Positions 22,398 through 31,442 of a DNA stretch of 64,000 bases are shown here, in pieces. Position 1 is the first letter of the stretch. The number at the start of each line of letters is the position of its first letter. Below the pieces are notes generated by a model. That model searched no databases and was not told where the DNA came from. It worked only from the letters and a program-made list of their open reading frames with translations. The position numbers and the translations under genes were made by a program. The stretch covers positions 1-64,000 of the forward strand of contig CAZFCE010000022.1 of assembly GCA_964517605.1 (NCBI GenBank). Direction: 5' to 3'. This DNA is from J095 sp964517605. GTDB taxonomy: Bacteria > Chloroflexota > Anaerolineae > 4572-78 > J111.

Positions 22398-25250
22398 TTG
22401 CCTGTGTTTAATTTTCTTGCCAGCCCAGCTTTGGCGTTAGCCTATTATCTATTCACCTTCTTTAGTATAGAAGCGGCCCTGGTGATTGCCTGGTGGCAGT
22501 GGCGTCGGTTGGATTCGTTCCGGGCCTACCGGCTTACCATTGCCTTTGGCAGCCTCACCATCCTGCGGATTATGCTGTTTGTTCTGGCGATGATTGGCGG
22601 CAACTCCGCCGAAATTGCCGGTTACTGGCTGCCGCCTTTTGAACGTGTGGTGGCTATTACCAGTTTGGGCTTTTTGGTGTGGGGCTTTACCCCCTATTTT
22701 AGAAACAACAGTCTCACCGGCAATACCCTGCTGGCCATTAACACCGTTTTTGCCTTCATCTTTTATTTTTTAACCGTCTGGTTGTGGGACGGTGTTGATT
22801 TTAACCAGACCACCTGGGAAATATTCTTTGTGGGCTGGCAGGTGGTGCTGGTGGTGTTTGGCGCGGTTAACTGCGTTAGCAAAATGGATGACGAGCGCAT
22901 GTTTGCCTTTTTCAGCTTTGCCACCCTGTTTGTGGGGTACGTGTTGCACGTATTTTTGGGCGGCAACTACACCCAGCCCCACACGCCATTTTGGGTGCGG
23001 CTGATGGAACTGATTGCCTACCCGCTCTTTACCGTGGCCGTTTACAACGGCGCGTTACAATCCTTAAACGCCCGCAGCCGGGAACTGCAAAGCCTCAGCG
23101 AGGTTTCACTGGACCAGATTAAGGGGTTAATCAGCCTGTTCGAGGCCACCCGCTCCATCAGCGCCTCGCTGGAACTGTCGCACGTGCTTGATGGCGCGGC
23201 CAAAAGCGTGGCCCTGGCGCTCGACGCCGACCAGTGCGCCATCGCCCTGCCCGAAAACGAAAGCGACATGGCCCAACTGCGGTTGATTGCCATTTACAAC
23301 CCCAGCCGCAAAGGCCGGGGCGAATCGGTTACGTTTCCGGTGCATGACCAGCAGGTTATCCGTCACGCCCTCAAACGCAAATACCAGGTTATCACCGATG
23401 AATACCAGGATAACAGCCAAATCCGCATGCTGTTTACGCTGATGGGCGCTGCCGACGTGGGGCCGCTGATTATCCAGCCGTTGCTCAAAAACAGCGAACC
23501 CATCGGTGTGCTGATTTTGGGCAACGCCAACTCAAAGCGTTACTTCTCCGAAACCGAAGCCGAATTGTGCAAAACTCTGGCCGACCAAACCGTGGTGGCT
23601 ATTGAACACGCCAGGGAATACGCCGCCGTCTCCTCAAAGTCGCAGCATTTATCGTGGACGCTGCGCAACCAGGAGTTGGAATCGGGCAAGCGGCTGGCGG
23701 CTATGGAAACCGAACTCAAAAAGAGCCGCGAGGAAGTATCGCTGTTTGCCCAACGGCTGCATCAATATGAAACCGAGCAAAATCAACTTGAACAGGAGTT
23801 GTCCGGCTACCAGCAGCGCATTGGCGAGCTAACCGCCAACAGCGAAAAAATCCGGCTGGAAGCCGAAAAAGCCAAACTGAACGAGCGGCAGGTAAAAAAC
23901 CTGGTGATTCTGGCCGAAAACCAGAAAAAACAACTCGAAGCCGTTGAAGTCGAGCGCCAGGCGTTGCTGGATAAAATTGAGCAACTGGAACAGGACGGCG
24001 TTGAAATTGAACGGTTGAACACGGCGCTAACCACCAGCAACGAACGCGCCAAAAAACTGGCGCGGGCGCTTAAACAGGCCCGCACCCGCAACCAGCAATT
24101 TGCCGTGGTGCCGGCGGGCCTCTCCAGCGCCGAAACCAGCACCGAACTGGAAGATTTAAGTTGCGGCGTGCTCATTGCCGACGCCCACCACAAAATTAAC
24201 CGCGCCAACAACGTGGCCGCCGAAATGCTGGGTAAAAGTAGCCGGCAACTTATGGGCAGCGTTCTGCCTGAAGCCATCACCGACGAACGCTGGCTCAAAA
24301 CCCTGGATCAATTTGTATCCAGCCACGAGCCAATGCTCACCACCACGCTCAAAATTGGCAGCGGCATTTACCGCGCCTCCATCAGCCCCATTCTGGCCGC
24401 CGACAGCGACGAAAAGGCCGGCTCGGTCACAATCCTGTATGATATTACCGCCGAGGCCGAAAGCCAGCAGGCCCGCGATGAATTCATCGCCTCGCTCTCG
24501 CAAGAACTGCGCACGCCCATGACCTCCATCACCGGCTACACCGATTTGCTGGTGGGCGAATCGGTGGGGGTGATTGGCGAGATGCAGCGCAAGTTTTTGC
24601 AGCGCATCAAGGCCAATATTGAGCGCATGAACGTGATGCTGAACGACCTGATTGGGGTAACGGCCATTGATGCCGGGCAGCTTGAGTTGCGGCCCACGGC
24701 GGTGGATATTGTTGAGGTGGTTGAAGACACCATTATCAACACCCGCGCTCAACTGGAAGAAAACGAAATTACGCTGAGCATGAATTTGTCTGCCGATGTG
24801 CCGCCGGTAGAAGCCGACCCGGACTCGGTGCGGCAAATTATGAGCAACCTGCTGGGCAACGCCATCAAATCCACTCCGGCGGGCGGGTCCATTGAAATTT
24901 TTGCCGATATTTACCACGACACCGACAACGCCGCGCTCCCCGATGAAGCCGGGCCGCCCTTTTTAAGAATTTCGGTGCGGGATTCCGGTGGCGGCATTGC
25001 CGAAAAGGATTTGAACCGGGTTTTTGAACGTTTTTACCGCGCCGAACGCCCACTGATTGAAGGGCTGGGCGAAACCGGCGTGGGGTTATCCATTGTAAAA
25101 TCATTGGTCGAAGCGCACGGTGGGCGCGTGTGGGTAGAATCTGAAATGGGCGAAGGCTCAACGTTTCACTTCATTCTGCCCATCAGCGAACAGTTTGATG
25201 ACCCATGGCTGGAAGTTGATATTCCACCGTTAGACCTTAATACCGATTGA
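22398..25250 (+). CDS. 7TM-GAF-PAS histidine-kinase-like protein lacking the phospho-acceptor histidine
   Basis: Seven or so membrane helices (about 5-225) precede a GAF domain (about 245-405), a long coiled coil (415-570), a PAS domain (575-690), a HisKA-like dimerisation region (695-760) and a HATPase domain (800-940). The ATPase boxes look intact: QIMSNLLGNAIKSTP, VRDSGGGI, FERFYRAE and TGVGLSIVKS. In the H box the expected SHELRTP reads SQELRTP, with glutamine (codon 24501-24503, residue 702) instead of the phosphorylated histidine. The protein may therefore be a pseudokinase or use another acceptor. The start is uncertain: TTG 22398 or GTG 22404, the latter 9 bases after GGGG. Confidence 0.88.
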   Translation: MPVFNFLASPALALAYYLFTFFSIEAALVIAWWQWRRLDSFRAYRLTIAFGSLTILRIMLFVLAMIGGNSAEIAGYWLPPFERVVAITSLGFLVWGFTPYFRNNSLTGNTLLAINTVFAFIFYFLTVWLWDGVDFNQTTWEIFFVGWQVVLVVFGAVNCVSKMDDERMFAFFSFATLFVGYVLHVFLGGNYTQPHTPFWVRLMELIAYPLFTVAVYNGALQSLNARSRELQSLSEVSLDQIKGLISLFEATRSISASLELSHVLDGAAKSVALALDADQCAIALPENESDMAQLRLIAIYNPSRKGRGESVTFPVHDQQVIRHALKRKYQVITDEYQDNSQIRMLFTLMGAADVGPLIIQPLLKNSEPIGVLILGNANSKRYFSETEAELCKTLADQTVVAIEHAREYAAVSSKSQHLSWTLRNQELESGKRLAAMETELKKSREEVSLFAQRLHQYETEQNQLEQELSGYQQRIGELTANSEKIRLEAEKAKLNERQVKNLVILAENQKKQLEAVEVERQALLDKIEQLEQDGVEIERLNTALTTSNERAKKLARALKQARTRNQQFAVVPAGLSSAETSTELEDLSCGVLIADAHHKINRANNVAAEMLGKSSRQLMGSVLPEAITDERWLKTLDQFVSSHEPMLTTTLKIGSGIYRASISPILAADSDEKAGSVTILYDITAEAESQQARDEFIASLSQELRTPMTSITGYTDLLVGESVGVIGEMQRKFLQRIKANIERMNVMLNDLIGVTAIDAGQLELRPTAVDIVEVVEDTIINTRAQLEENEITLSMNLSADVPPVEADPDSVRQIMSNLLGNAIKSTPAGGSIEIFADIYHDTDNAALPDEAGPPFLRISVRDSGGGIAEKDLNRVFERFYRAERPLIEGLGETGVGLSIVKSLVEAHGGRVWVESEMGEGSTFHFILPISEQFDDPWLEVDIPPLDLNTD

Positions 25251-25263
25251 TCAGGTTAACACC

Positions 25264-26547
25264 ATGAAATCTTCTCCTAACAACCCAACCGAAGATTCAA
25301 AATCATTGCAGCGTTTTTTGATTGGCGGCGGCACGTTGCTGGTGGTCATTCTAACGCTGATTGGCGCGGTGATGCTGGCCATGCAGGATATGCCGCCGGA
25401 TAACAAAACGCCGGTGGCCCAGGCCACCACCACCCCGCCGGCAGCGGTTAATACGCCGGTTCTGCTGCCAACGCTAACCTTTACGCCCGCGCCGCCCGCC
25501 GTTACCACCACGTTGGTTGCGCCCGCTACCGTTACGCCGGTAGCTCCGCTGCCGGTTGAGGTTTCGCCGACAGCCGCCCCGGCTACTTTTACGCCCGCGC
25601 CGCTGCCTGCTACCGATACGCCCGCCGCGCCGCCGGCCCCCTCGAACACGCCCGTGCCGCCGGCAGCAACCAAGGCTCCGGTGACAACCGCCGGCGGAAC
25701 CTGCCAGCCGCCGGCCTCGTGGATAGTGTACCCAACACAGCTTGGTGACACGCTCAATTCGCTGGCCACGCGCACCGGCGTCACCGTGTTTGATCTGCAA
25801 CAGGCCAACTGTTTGGCTTCGTACACCATTCAACCCGGCCAAAACATCTACCTGCCTATGGTGCCGCCCACACCCACCTTTACCCCGGTGCCGCAGGCAA
25901 CCGGCACCCGGCTGCCAACGCCCACCCGCACCGCCACCCCCGTTTCACCCAAAATTGGCACGGCGCTGGTGCAAACCGATGTATCGGCCAACGTGGTGGC
26001 GGTATTTGTTACCGGCGAAAACTTTCGCCCGCAGGAACAAGGCTTTCGGGCCGAACTGATTGGCCCCACCACCGTGCAACTGCAAATTGGCGGCGCGGCC
26101 ACCTCAACCAGCTTTGAAGGGCGGGCCTCGCTGGATAAACTGGCGCTGGGCAATTACGATTTGGTGGTGATTAACCCCGACGGGCGAATGGACACGCGCA
26201 CCCAGGTGTGGCCGCCCAGCGATACCACGCCCACGCCCACTCCGGCCCCGCCCGAAATCACCCGCGTCAGTCCGTCGTCGGGGTACAGAACCCAGGATGT
26301 ACGGCTAACCGTGCAGGGCCGCAATTTTCGCCCGCTGGAAGCCGGTTTTAGAACCGAACTCCAACTCACCGACGGCAGCTTTAATGTGGATTTGACCATT
26401 GACGAGAGCGTGCGTTCGGCCACCAGCACCAGCTACGATGTGCTTATTCCGGCGGGCACGCTGGAAACCGGCTCTTACGACCTGTTGGTGACTAACCCCA
26501 ACGGGCAAACAGCGATCCAACGCTTTGCCTACGAAGCGTTAAATTAA
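25264..26547 (+). CDS. Membrane-anchored LysM protein with two IPT/TIG-like domains
   Basis: The 427-residue protein has a short cytoplasmic tail and one membrane helix (about 17-40). A Pro-Thr-Ala rich linker (45-150) leads to a LysM domain (about 155-205, WIVYPTQLGDTLNSLATRTG to GQNIYLP). A second Pro-rich linker follows, then two homologous beta domains (about 235-315 and 335-425), each with the pattern VxGxNFRPxExGFRxEL and ending in YDLxVxNPxGxx. LysM domains bind peptidoglycan or other GlcNAc polymers. The gene begins 13 bases after the kinase-like gene, so the two are probably co-transcribed. Ligand of the beta domains is unknown. Confidence 0.85.
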   Translation: MKSSPNNPTEDSKSLQRFLIGGGTLLVVILTLIGAVMLAMQDMPPDNKTPVAQATTTPPAAVNTPVLLPTLTFTPAPPAVTTTLVAPATVTPVAPLPVEVSPTAAPATFTPAPLPATDTPAAPPAPSNTPVPPAATKAPVTTAGGTCQPPASWIVYPTQLGDTLNSLATRTGVTVFDLQQANCLASYTIQPGQNIYLPMVPPTPTFTPVPQATGTRLPTPTRTATPVSPKIGTALVQTDVSANVVAVFVTGENFRPQEQGFRAELIGPTTVQLQIGGAATSTSFEGRASLDKLALGNYDLVVINPDGRMDTRTQVWPPSDTTPTPTPAPPEITRVSPSSGYRTQDVRLTVQGRNFRPLEAGFRTELQLTDGSFNVDLTIDESVRSATSTSYDVLIPAGTLETGSYDLLVTNPNGQTAIQRFAYEALN

Positions 26548-26594
26548 CGGTAAAATCTCCGCTTTCCAAAAAAGCCGGAGCCGGTCACGCGGCT

Positions 26595-26626
26595 GAAAAT
26601 TGTAAGGGCAGGCCTTGCGCCTGCCC
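26595..26626. repeat. Dispersed short repeat, copy 2
   Basis: A 32-bp match (29 identical) to 17924-17955, including the internal GGCCTTGCGCC core. It sits 48 bases after the LysM gene and immediately before a bidirectional terminator, as does copy 1. Confidence 0.65.
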
Positions 26627-26630
26627 ATTT

Positions 26631-26666
26631 AAAAAAGCCGGGGCCAATTGTGGCCCCGGCTTTTTT
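26631..26666. terminator. Bidirectional terminator
   Basis: A perfect stem of 15 bp (AAAAAAGCCGGGGCC, 26631-26645, with 26652-26666) and a 6-nt loop ends in six T on either strand. It separates the LysM gene from the palindrome array and the adhesin gene. Confidence 0.9.
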
Positions 26667-26749
26667 GTGCTGTTCCCCGGAATACAATCGTAAAAGTGTC
26701 CGGTAGCCGCAGGTTACGTTTAAAACGCCAACCTGAGAGGCCGCTGTTT

Positions 26750-26802
26750 TCACGTCGTGATAATTTTTTTTCACGTCGTGATAAATTTTTTTCACGTCGT
26801 GA
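26750..26802. repeat. Array of three 11-bp palindromes at 21-bp period
   Basis: TCACGTCGTGA, a palindrome with one central base, occurs at 26750-26760, 26771-26781 and 26792-26802, exactly 21 bp apart. The intervening ten bases are nearly all A or T. It lies in a 300-bp region between the convergent LysM and adhesin genes. The design matches the array at 51030-51124, although the core sequence differs. Confidence 0.9.
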
Positions 26803-26847
26803 TAATAATCAGGCATCCGGCGGCGTTTTTAACGACACAGCCTGTTT

Positions 26848-29800
26848 TTACGGCGACGCCTCTTTTACAATGAGCGGCAAATACACCGCTACGTCCATCA
26901 AACTGGATTTGTCCACTTCAATGGTGTAGGTGTCTGTTACCAGCACCGCCTGGTTATCGCTGTTTTTGCCCGCCGCCACCGTGGTGTTTGTCAGCAGCCG
27001 GGGATCCGAGATTTTTACCGTGTAACTGGTTGCGTAACGCCAGGTTTCCAGGCCATCCAGCTTGTTGTTGCCGTTGCTGTCGCTGCCGGGCAGCAGCGCC
27101 AACACGCCCGCCAGCGAGTTGGTCACTTTGAGCTGGCTCACCGGCGATGTATCGGAGCCGGCGGCGTGGCTGAGCGTGTAGGTTAAGTAGATGGTTTGGG
27201 TAACGGTGGCGGTGGTTGGCCCGGCATGCGCCAGTTGCAGTTGGGGGTAATATAAAATATCTGTTACGTGATTGTCTTCCGCCGTAATTTCACCGCCGTT
27301 TTGGTCAAGGCCAATCACGGTAACGGTATTCACCAGCGTGTGGGTTCCCGTGGCCGGAATGGTGTACCCGGCGGTAAACACCCAGGCTTCGGCGCCGTCC
27401 AGCCGGTTGTTGCCGTTGCCATCACCGCTGATGCGTGTGGCCGGCCCGGCCACCGAATCATTCACCGAGGTCAGCCGGATGGGGGAGCCATCGCCTACGC
27501 TGGCAATACCCACCGGCCCCAACTTAAACAGTTGCAACGCCTGCAAGTTCACATTGATAACCGTAAAGGTAAAAACCACGGCCTGGCCCACCCGCGCCGA
27601 AACCGGGCCGTCTTTATCCACAAACAATTGCGGCGAAAAACCGCTCAAATCGGTGCGGTGCTGCGCCGAGGCCGTGACCAGCGCGTTGGTGCTATCCTGC
27701 GCCCATACTCGCGCGGTGTTGGTGAACGGGTTGGGCGTGGTTGGTTGAATGGTGTAACCGGCGGTGTACACCCACGTTTCACCGGCTTCCAGCAGTAAAT
27801 CGCCATCGCCGTTGGCTACCAGCGTTGCGCCGCCGGCAAAATCATCAATGACAACCACCTGGTTCAACGGTGAGCCATCGCTGGTGGGGGCGTGGCTTAC
27901 GGTAAAGGTAAAAATAACGGTTTGCCCCACCACCGCCGTGGCCGGCCCGGTTTTGGTGATGGTTATCGCCGGGGCATACTCGATGGTGGCGGTGTGCCGG
28001 GCGCTGGCCGTAACCAGCGCGCCGGTGCCATCGGCGGCGGTTACTGTTACGGTGTTCACCAGCGGCGTGGAATCGGTGGGTTTTACCGTGTAGGTGGCCA
28101 CATATTGCCACGTTTCGTCCAGATCAAGCCAGCCGTTGCCGTTGCTGTCGCCGGTTGGCAAGGCGGCGGGGCCGGTTAAATCATCAACCACGGCCTTGAT
28201 TTGCAGCAGGCTGTCGCCGGGGTTGGTTACGGTAAAAGTGTAGGTTAACAGGTTGCCGACCGTGGCCGTGGCCGGGCCGGTTTTGGCAATATTGATTACC
28301 GGAACGGCCAGCACCGTGGCCGTGGCGGTATCGCGGTGCGGCGTGATGACTTCTGTTGCCGTGACCGCCGCCGTGTTGGTAAGCACCAAGCCGTTGGTAA
28401 TGGGGCGGGTAACGGTTACGGCAAAGGTAGCGGTGACTTGCTGGCCGGCAGCAACCGTCAGGTTGGTGATCAGCGCCGGCAAAACACCGGCTGAACCGGC
28501 GCTCGACGGCTCCAGTAGCAGGCTGGCAGGTATAAACTCAACCTGCGCCGGCAAAAAATCCGAGATAACGCCGCCGGTGGCCGGGTTACTGCCGCTGTTG
28601 CTCACCACAATGGTGTAGGTAATCCGCTGGCCGGGCCGCAGGGGATTGGCGTGCGCAGCGGTTTTGGTGAGTTGCAAAACCGGCGGCGCTTGAAAAACCG
28701 GCACCGTGGTAGACGCCGAAATTAGGGCGGGAGTTTGCTGGCCGGTAACGGCTGCGGTGTTGGTAACAATGCTGCCGCCGGTAACGGTAACAGCGTAGGT
28801 AACAGTGATGGCGCTGCCCGGCTGGATGGTTAAATTTTGGGCGATGAGGGGCGGCGCGCCGGTGGTTCCGCCCGCCGCCGGCGGCGCAATTAAAACGCTG
28901 CCGGCATCAAATTGGGCATTGGGGGCGATGGTATCAGAAACCGCCACGCCGGTAGCCAACCCCAGGCCGTTGTTGCTCACCACCACAGTGTAGGTAAGGC
29001 GCTCTCCCGCCGCAACCAGCGTGGCCGGCTGGGCAGTTTTGCTCACGTTCAACGCCGGGGCCACCACGGTGAGTGGTTGGGTGGCTGTGGCGGTGTAGCC
29101 ACAACTGTCGGTGATGGCTAACGTGACAGTGTAAGTTCCGGCAGCGGCAAAGGTGGCGCTGGCGGTAGCGCCGGCAGCGGTTTGGCCGTTGCTAAAATCC
29201 CAGGCGTAGCCGGTGATGGGGCCGCCGTTGGTGGTGGTGGTGGCGGTAAAAAGCACCGGTTGGCTTAGAACGGGTGTTGAGTGGAGAATACCGGCGGCAA
29301 GGGTGGGCGGCGTGAACAGGGTGAGCAAGGCCGGCCCCGGCGCGGAACTCACGCCCTCGTTGCTGCCTATCACCTGGTAGGTGTTGTTATCCAGGCTGAC
29401 CTGGCAGGTGGTCACAACATACGTTACCGTGGCCGTGGTGGCCGGGGCAATAGCCGGGATGGTCCAGGTAACGCTGCCGCCGGCATACCCTCCACCTGAA
29501 ACGTAATTAGCGCCAGATGGCACGGTATCAGAAACCACCACGCTGGTAGCCAACCCCAGGCCGCTGTTTGAAATAGCCAGGGTGTAGGTAAGGCGCTCTC
29601 CCGCCGCAACCAGCGTGGCCGGCTGGGCAGTTTTGCTCACGTTCAACGCCGGGGCCACCACGGTGAGTGGTTGGGTGGCTGTGGCGGTGTAGCCACAACT
29701 GTCGGTGATGGCTAACGTGACAGTGTAAGTTCCGGCAGCGGCAAAGGTGGCGCTGGCGGTAGCGCCGGCAGCGGTTTGGCCGTTGCTAAAATCCCAGGCG

Positions 29801-31368
29801 TAGCCGGTGATGGGGCCGCCGTTGGTGGTGGTGGTGGCGGTAAAAAGCACCGGTTGGCTTAGAACGGGTGTTGAGTGGAGAATACCGGCGGCAAGGGTGG
29901 GCGGCGTGAACAGGGTGAGCAAGGCCGGCCCCGGCGCGGAACTCACGCCCTCGTTGCTGCCTATCACCTGGTAGGTGTTGTTATCCAGGCTGACCTGGCA
30001 GGTGGTCACAACATACGTTACCGTGGCCGTGGTGGCCGGGGCAATAGCCGGGATGGTCCAGGTAACGCTGCCGCCGGCATACCCTCCACCTGAAACGTAA
30101 TTAGCGCCGGATGGCACGGTATCAGAAACCACCACGCCGGTGGCCGGCCCCAGGCCGCTGTTTGAAATAGCCAGGGTGTAGGTGTAGGGCGCACCGATAA
30201 TGCCGCCCGGCCCGGCGCTGGTGTTTTCTGGCGTTTCGTAGTTGATGAGGGTATCGGTAGTGGAGCGGTATTGGGCCTGTATCCACTCCGGCGATTGCTG
30301 CCCTTTGGCCAGCCAAACCTCGTCAATTAGGCCATCAAAGGTTCTGGCGTTAGACACAATATTGCCCAGCCACAAATCATTCTCACTCTCGGATACGGCC
30401 GTGGTAGTCAGGCTCAACTGGCGCACTACTGTTTGCGTTGCACCATTAATATACATCACCGGATCATTGGCTGCGCCATCCTGGTAGGTTAAAACCACGT
30501 ATTGCCAGGTATTCAGCGTAATAATGGATGGAGCAATCCAGGCTCCCTGTCGTGGCCCAACGTAGCCCCGTTGAAACCGCAGGGCATTGTTATCCTTTTC
30601 CAGCGAAAAAGCCCAGCCATCATACCCCCCGACATCGGTGGCTTTGTTGGCAATGCGGCCATGATCGCTATCGCCGTAGCCGCGCGGATAAATCCAGGCC
30701 GAGATGGTGCCGCCGGTAATGGCAAAAATGTTGTCCAGGCTGGTATCTGACCCCACGTTGATGTAAGGGCCGGATGGTACGTAATTTTGGGCGCTGGCAA
30801 CCTGCCCAATGGCGGTGGTTGGCGACAAGGTGGAACGGCCGTTATTTTTGTAAGGCGACGAATCGGCAAAGCCGGTTTCCATGTGCCACACGCCCCGGTA
30901 GTTGTTGCTCCACACTTCGGCGGCGTTTTGGCCGGCGGGGGCGGCGGCGTTGCCATAGTACAGCCAGATGTAATCGGTGGTGGTGGCAATTTGCGGCACT
31001 TTTACCCACACGTAAGAAGCGCCGCTTTCGTTCCAGCTTTCAATTTCGTAGGCCAGCAAGTTGCCGGCGGCATCCATAAACCTGAGATCCTGGCCCGCGT
31101 TTTGCGTATCGGCGTAATTAATGCGGCTGCTGTTTAATTTAACCAGCACCGGAAAATCAGTCAGCGTTGAGCCGGTAACGGTGTTGGCAAACACCAGTTT
31201 TACCCGCCGCGTCCAGTTGCTAACGCCCTGTTTGGTAATTTGCAGTTGCGGTAATTGCGCCGCCGGCGCTCCCTGCGCGGTGCTGGCCGCCGTAAATAGC
31301 AAAACCAACGGCAAGGTTAGCCCCAAAACCAGCGCAATTGCAAGTTGTTTGATTTTTGCTGAGTTCAT
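26848..31368 (-). CDS. Large secreted adhesin-like protein (DUF2341, LamG, PKD and DUF11 repeats)
   Basis: The 1506-residue protein starts with a signal peptide (LAIALVLGLTLPLVLLFTAA, about 9-30, cut near AQGAPA). A DUF2341 region (about 70-150) and a LamG/concanavalin-like domain (165-375) follow. Two nearly identical 198-residue units (about 398-793) each hold a DUF11 domain and a PKD domain (YAWDFSNGQTAAGATA). Further DUF11-type domains carry AAGERLTYTVVVSNNGLG-like starts. The C-terminal 500 residues have calcium-loop-like DSNGNGWLDLDETW repeats. It ends MDVAVYLPLIVKEASP, resembling a tail common in Chloroflexota secreted proteins; no LPXTG motif is present. Probably a surface adhesin; ligand unknown. 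Confidence 0.88.
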   Translation of the reverse strand: MNSAKIKQLAIALVLGLTLPLVLLFTAASTAQGAPAAQLPQLQITKQGVSNWTRRVKLVFANTVTGSTLTDFPVLVKLNSSRINYADTQNAGQDLRFMDAAGNLLAYEIESWNESGASYVWVKVPQIATTTDYIWLYYGNAAAPAGQNAAEVWSNNYRGVWHMETGFADSSPYKNNGRSTLSPTTAIGQVASAQNYVPSGPYINVGSDTSLDNIFAITGGTISAWIYPRGYGDSDHGRIANKATDVGGYDGWAFSLEKDNNALRFQRGYVGPRQGAWIAPSIITLNTWQYVVLTYQDGAANDPVMYINGATQTVVRQLSLTTTAVSESENDLWLGNIVSNARTFDGLIDEVWLAKGQQSPEWIQAQYRSTTDTLINYETPENTSAGPGGIIGAPYTYTLAISNSGLGPATGVVVSDTVPSGANYVSGGGYAGGSVTWTIPAIAPATTATVTYVVTTCQVSLDNNTYQVIGSNEGVSSAPGPALLTLFTPPTLAAGILHSTPVLSQPVLFTATTTTNGGPITGYAWDFSNGQTAAGATASATFAAAGTYTVTLAITDSCGYTATATQPLTVVAPALNVSKTAQPATLVAAGERLTYTLAISNSGLGLATSVVVSDTVPSGANYVSGGGYAGGSVTWTIPAIAPATTATVTYVVTTCQVSLDNNTYQVIGSNEGVSSAPGPALLTLFTPPTLAAGILHSTPVLSQPVLFTATTTTNGGPITGYAWDFSNGQTAAGATASATFAAAGTYTVTLAITDSCGYTATATQPLTVVAPALNVSKTAQPATLVAAGERLTYTVVVSNNGLGLATGVAVSDTIAPNAQFDAGSVLIAPPAAGGTTGAPPLIAQNLTIQPGSAITVTYAVTVTGGSIVTNTAAVTGQQTPALISASTTVPVFQAPPVLQLTKTAAHANPLRPGQRITYTIVVSNSGSNPATGGVISDFLPAQVEFIPASLLLEPSSAGSAGVLPALITNLTVAAGQQVTATFAVTVTRPITNGLVLTNTAAVTATEVITPHRDTATATVLAVPVINIAKTGPATATVGNLLTYTFTVTNPGDSLLQIKAVVDDLTGPAALPTGDSNGNGWLDLDETWQYVATYTVKPTDSTPLVNTVTVTAADGTGALVTASARHTATIEYAPAITITKTGPATAVVGQTVIFTFTVSHAPTSDGSPLNQVVVIDDFAGGATLVANGDGDLLLEAGETWVYTAGYTIQPTTPNPFTNTARVWAQDSTNALVTASAQHRTDLSGFSPQLFVDKDGPVSARVGQAVVFTFTVINVNLQALQLFKLGPVGIASVGDGSPIRLTSVNDSVAGPATRISGDGNGNNRLDGAEAWVFTAGYTIPATGTHTLVNTVTVIGLDQNGGEITAEDNHVTDILYYPQLQLAHAGPTTATVTQTIYLTYTLSHAAGSDTSPVSQLKVTNSLAGVLALLPGSDSNGNNKLDGLETWRYATSYTVKISDPRLLTNTTVAAGKNSDNQAVLVTDTYTIEVDKSSLMDVAVYLPLIVKEASP
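28988..30175 (-). repeat. Near-perfect 594-bp tandem duplication inside the adhesin gene
   Basis: Segment 28988-29581 is repeated at 29582-30175 with an offset of exactly 594 bp (198 codons). The first 525 or so bases are identical by eye, and about five mismatches occur near the far end (for example CCAGATGG against CCGGATGG). Identity at synonymous sites indicates very recent duplication or gene conversion. Confidence 0.95.
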
Positions 31369-31442
31369 TTTTTCACAACTTGAGGGTAGATTACAAGCAT
31401 GTCTGCGAATTTGTTGCTTTGGGTACGGCGCTGGATGAAACC

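Noticed and set aside
26750..26802. Possible CRISPR array
   Set aside because: Repeats are only 11 bp, spacers 10 bp of A/T, and no cas gene is near. The palindromic array explanation fits better.
29281..30093. Two identical 72-codon plus-strand frames
   Set aside because: They are the antisense of the duplicated adhesin unit and merely reflect the 594-bp repeat.
26848..31368. LPXTG or other sortase anchor in the adhesin
   Set aside because: The C terminus ends YLPLIVKEASP without a hydrophobic helix and charged tail.
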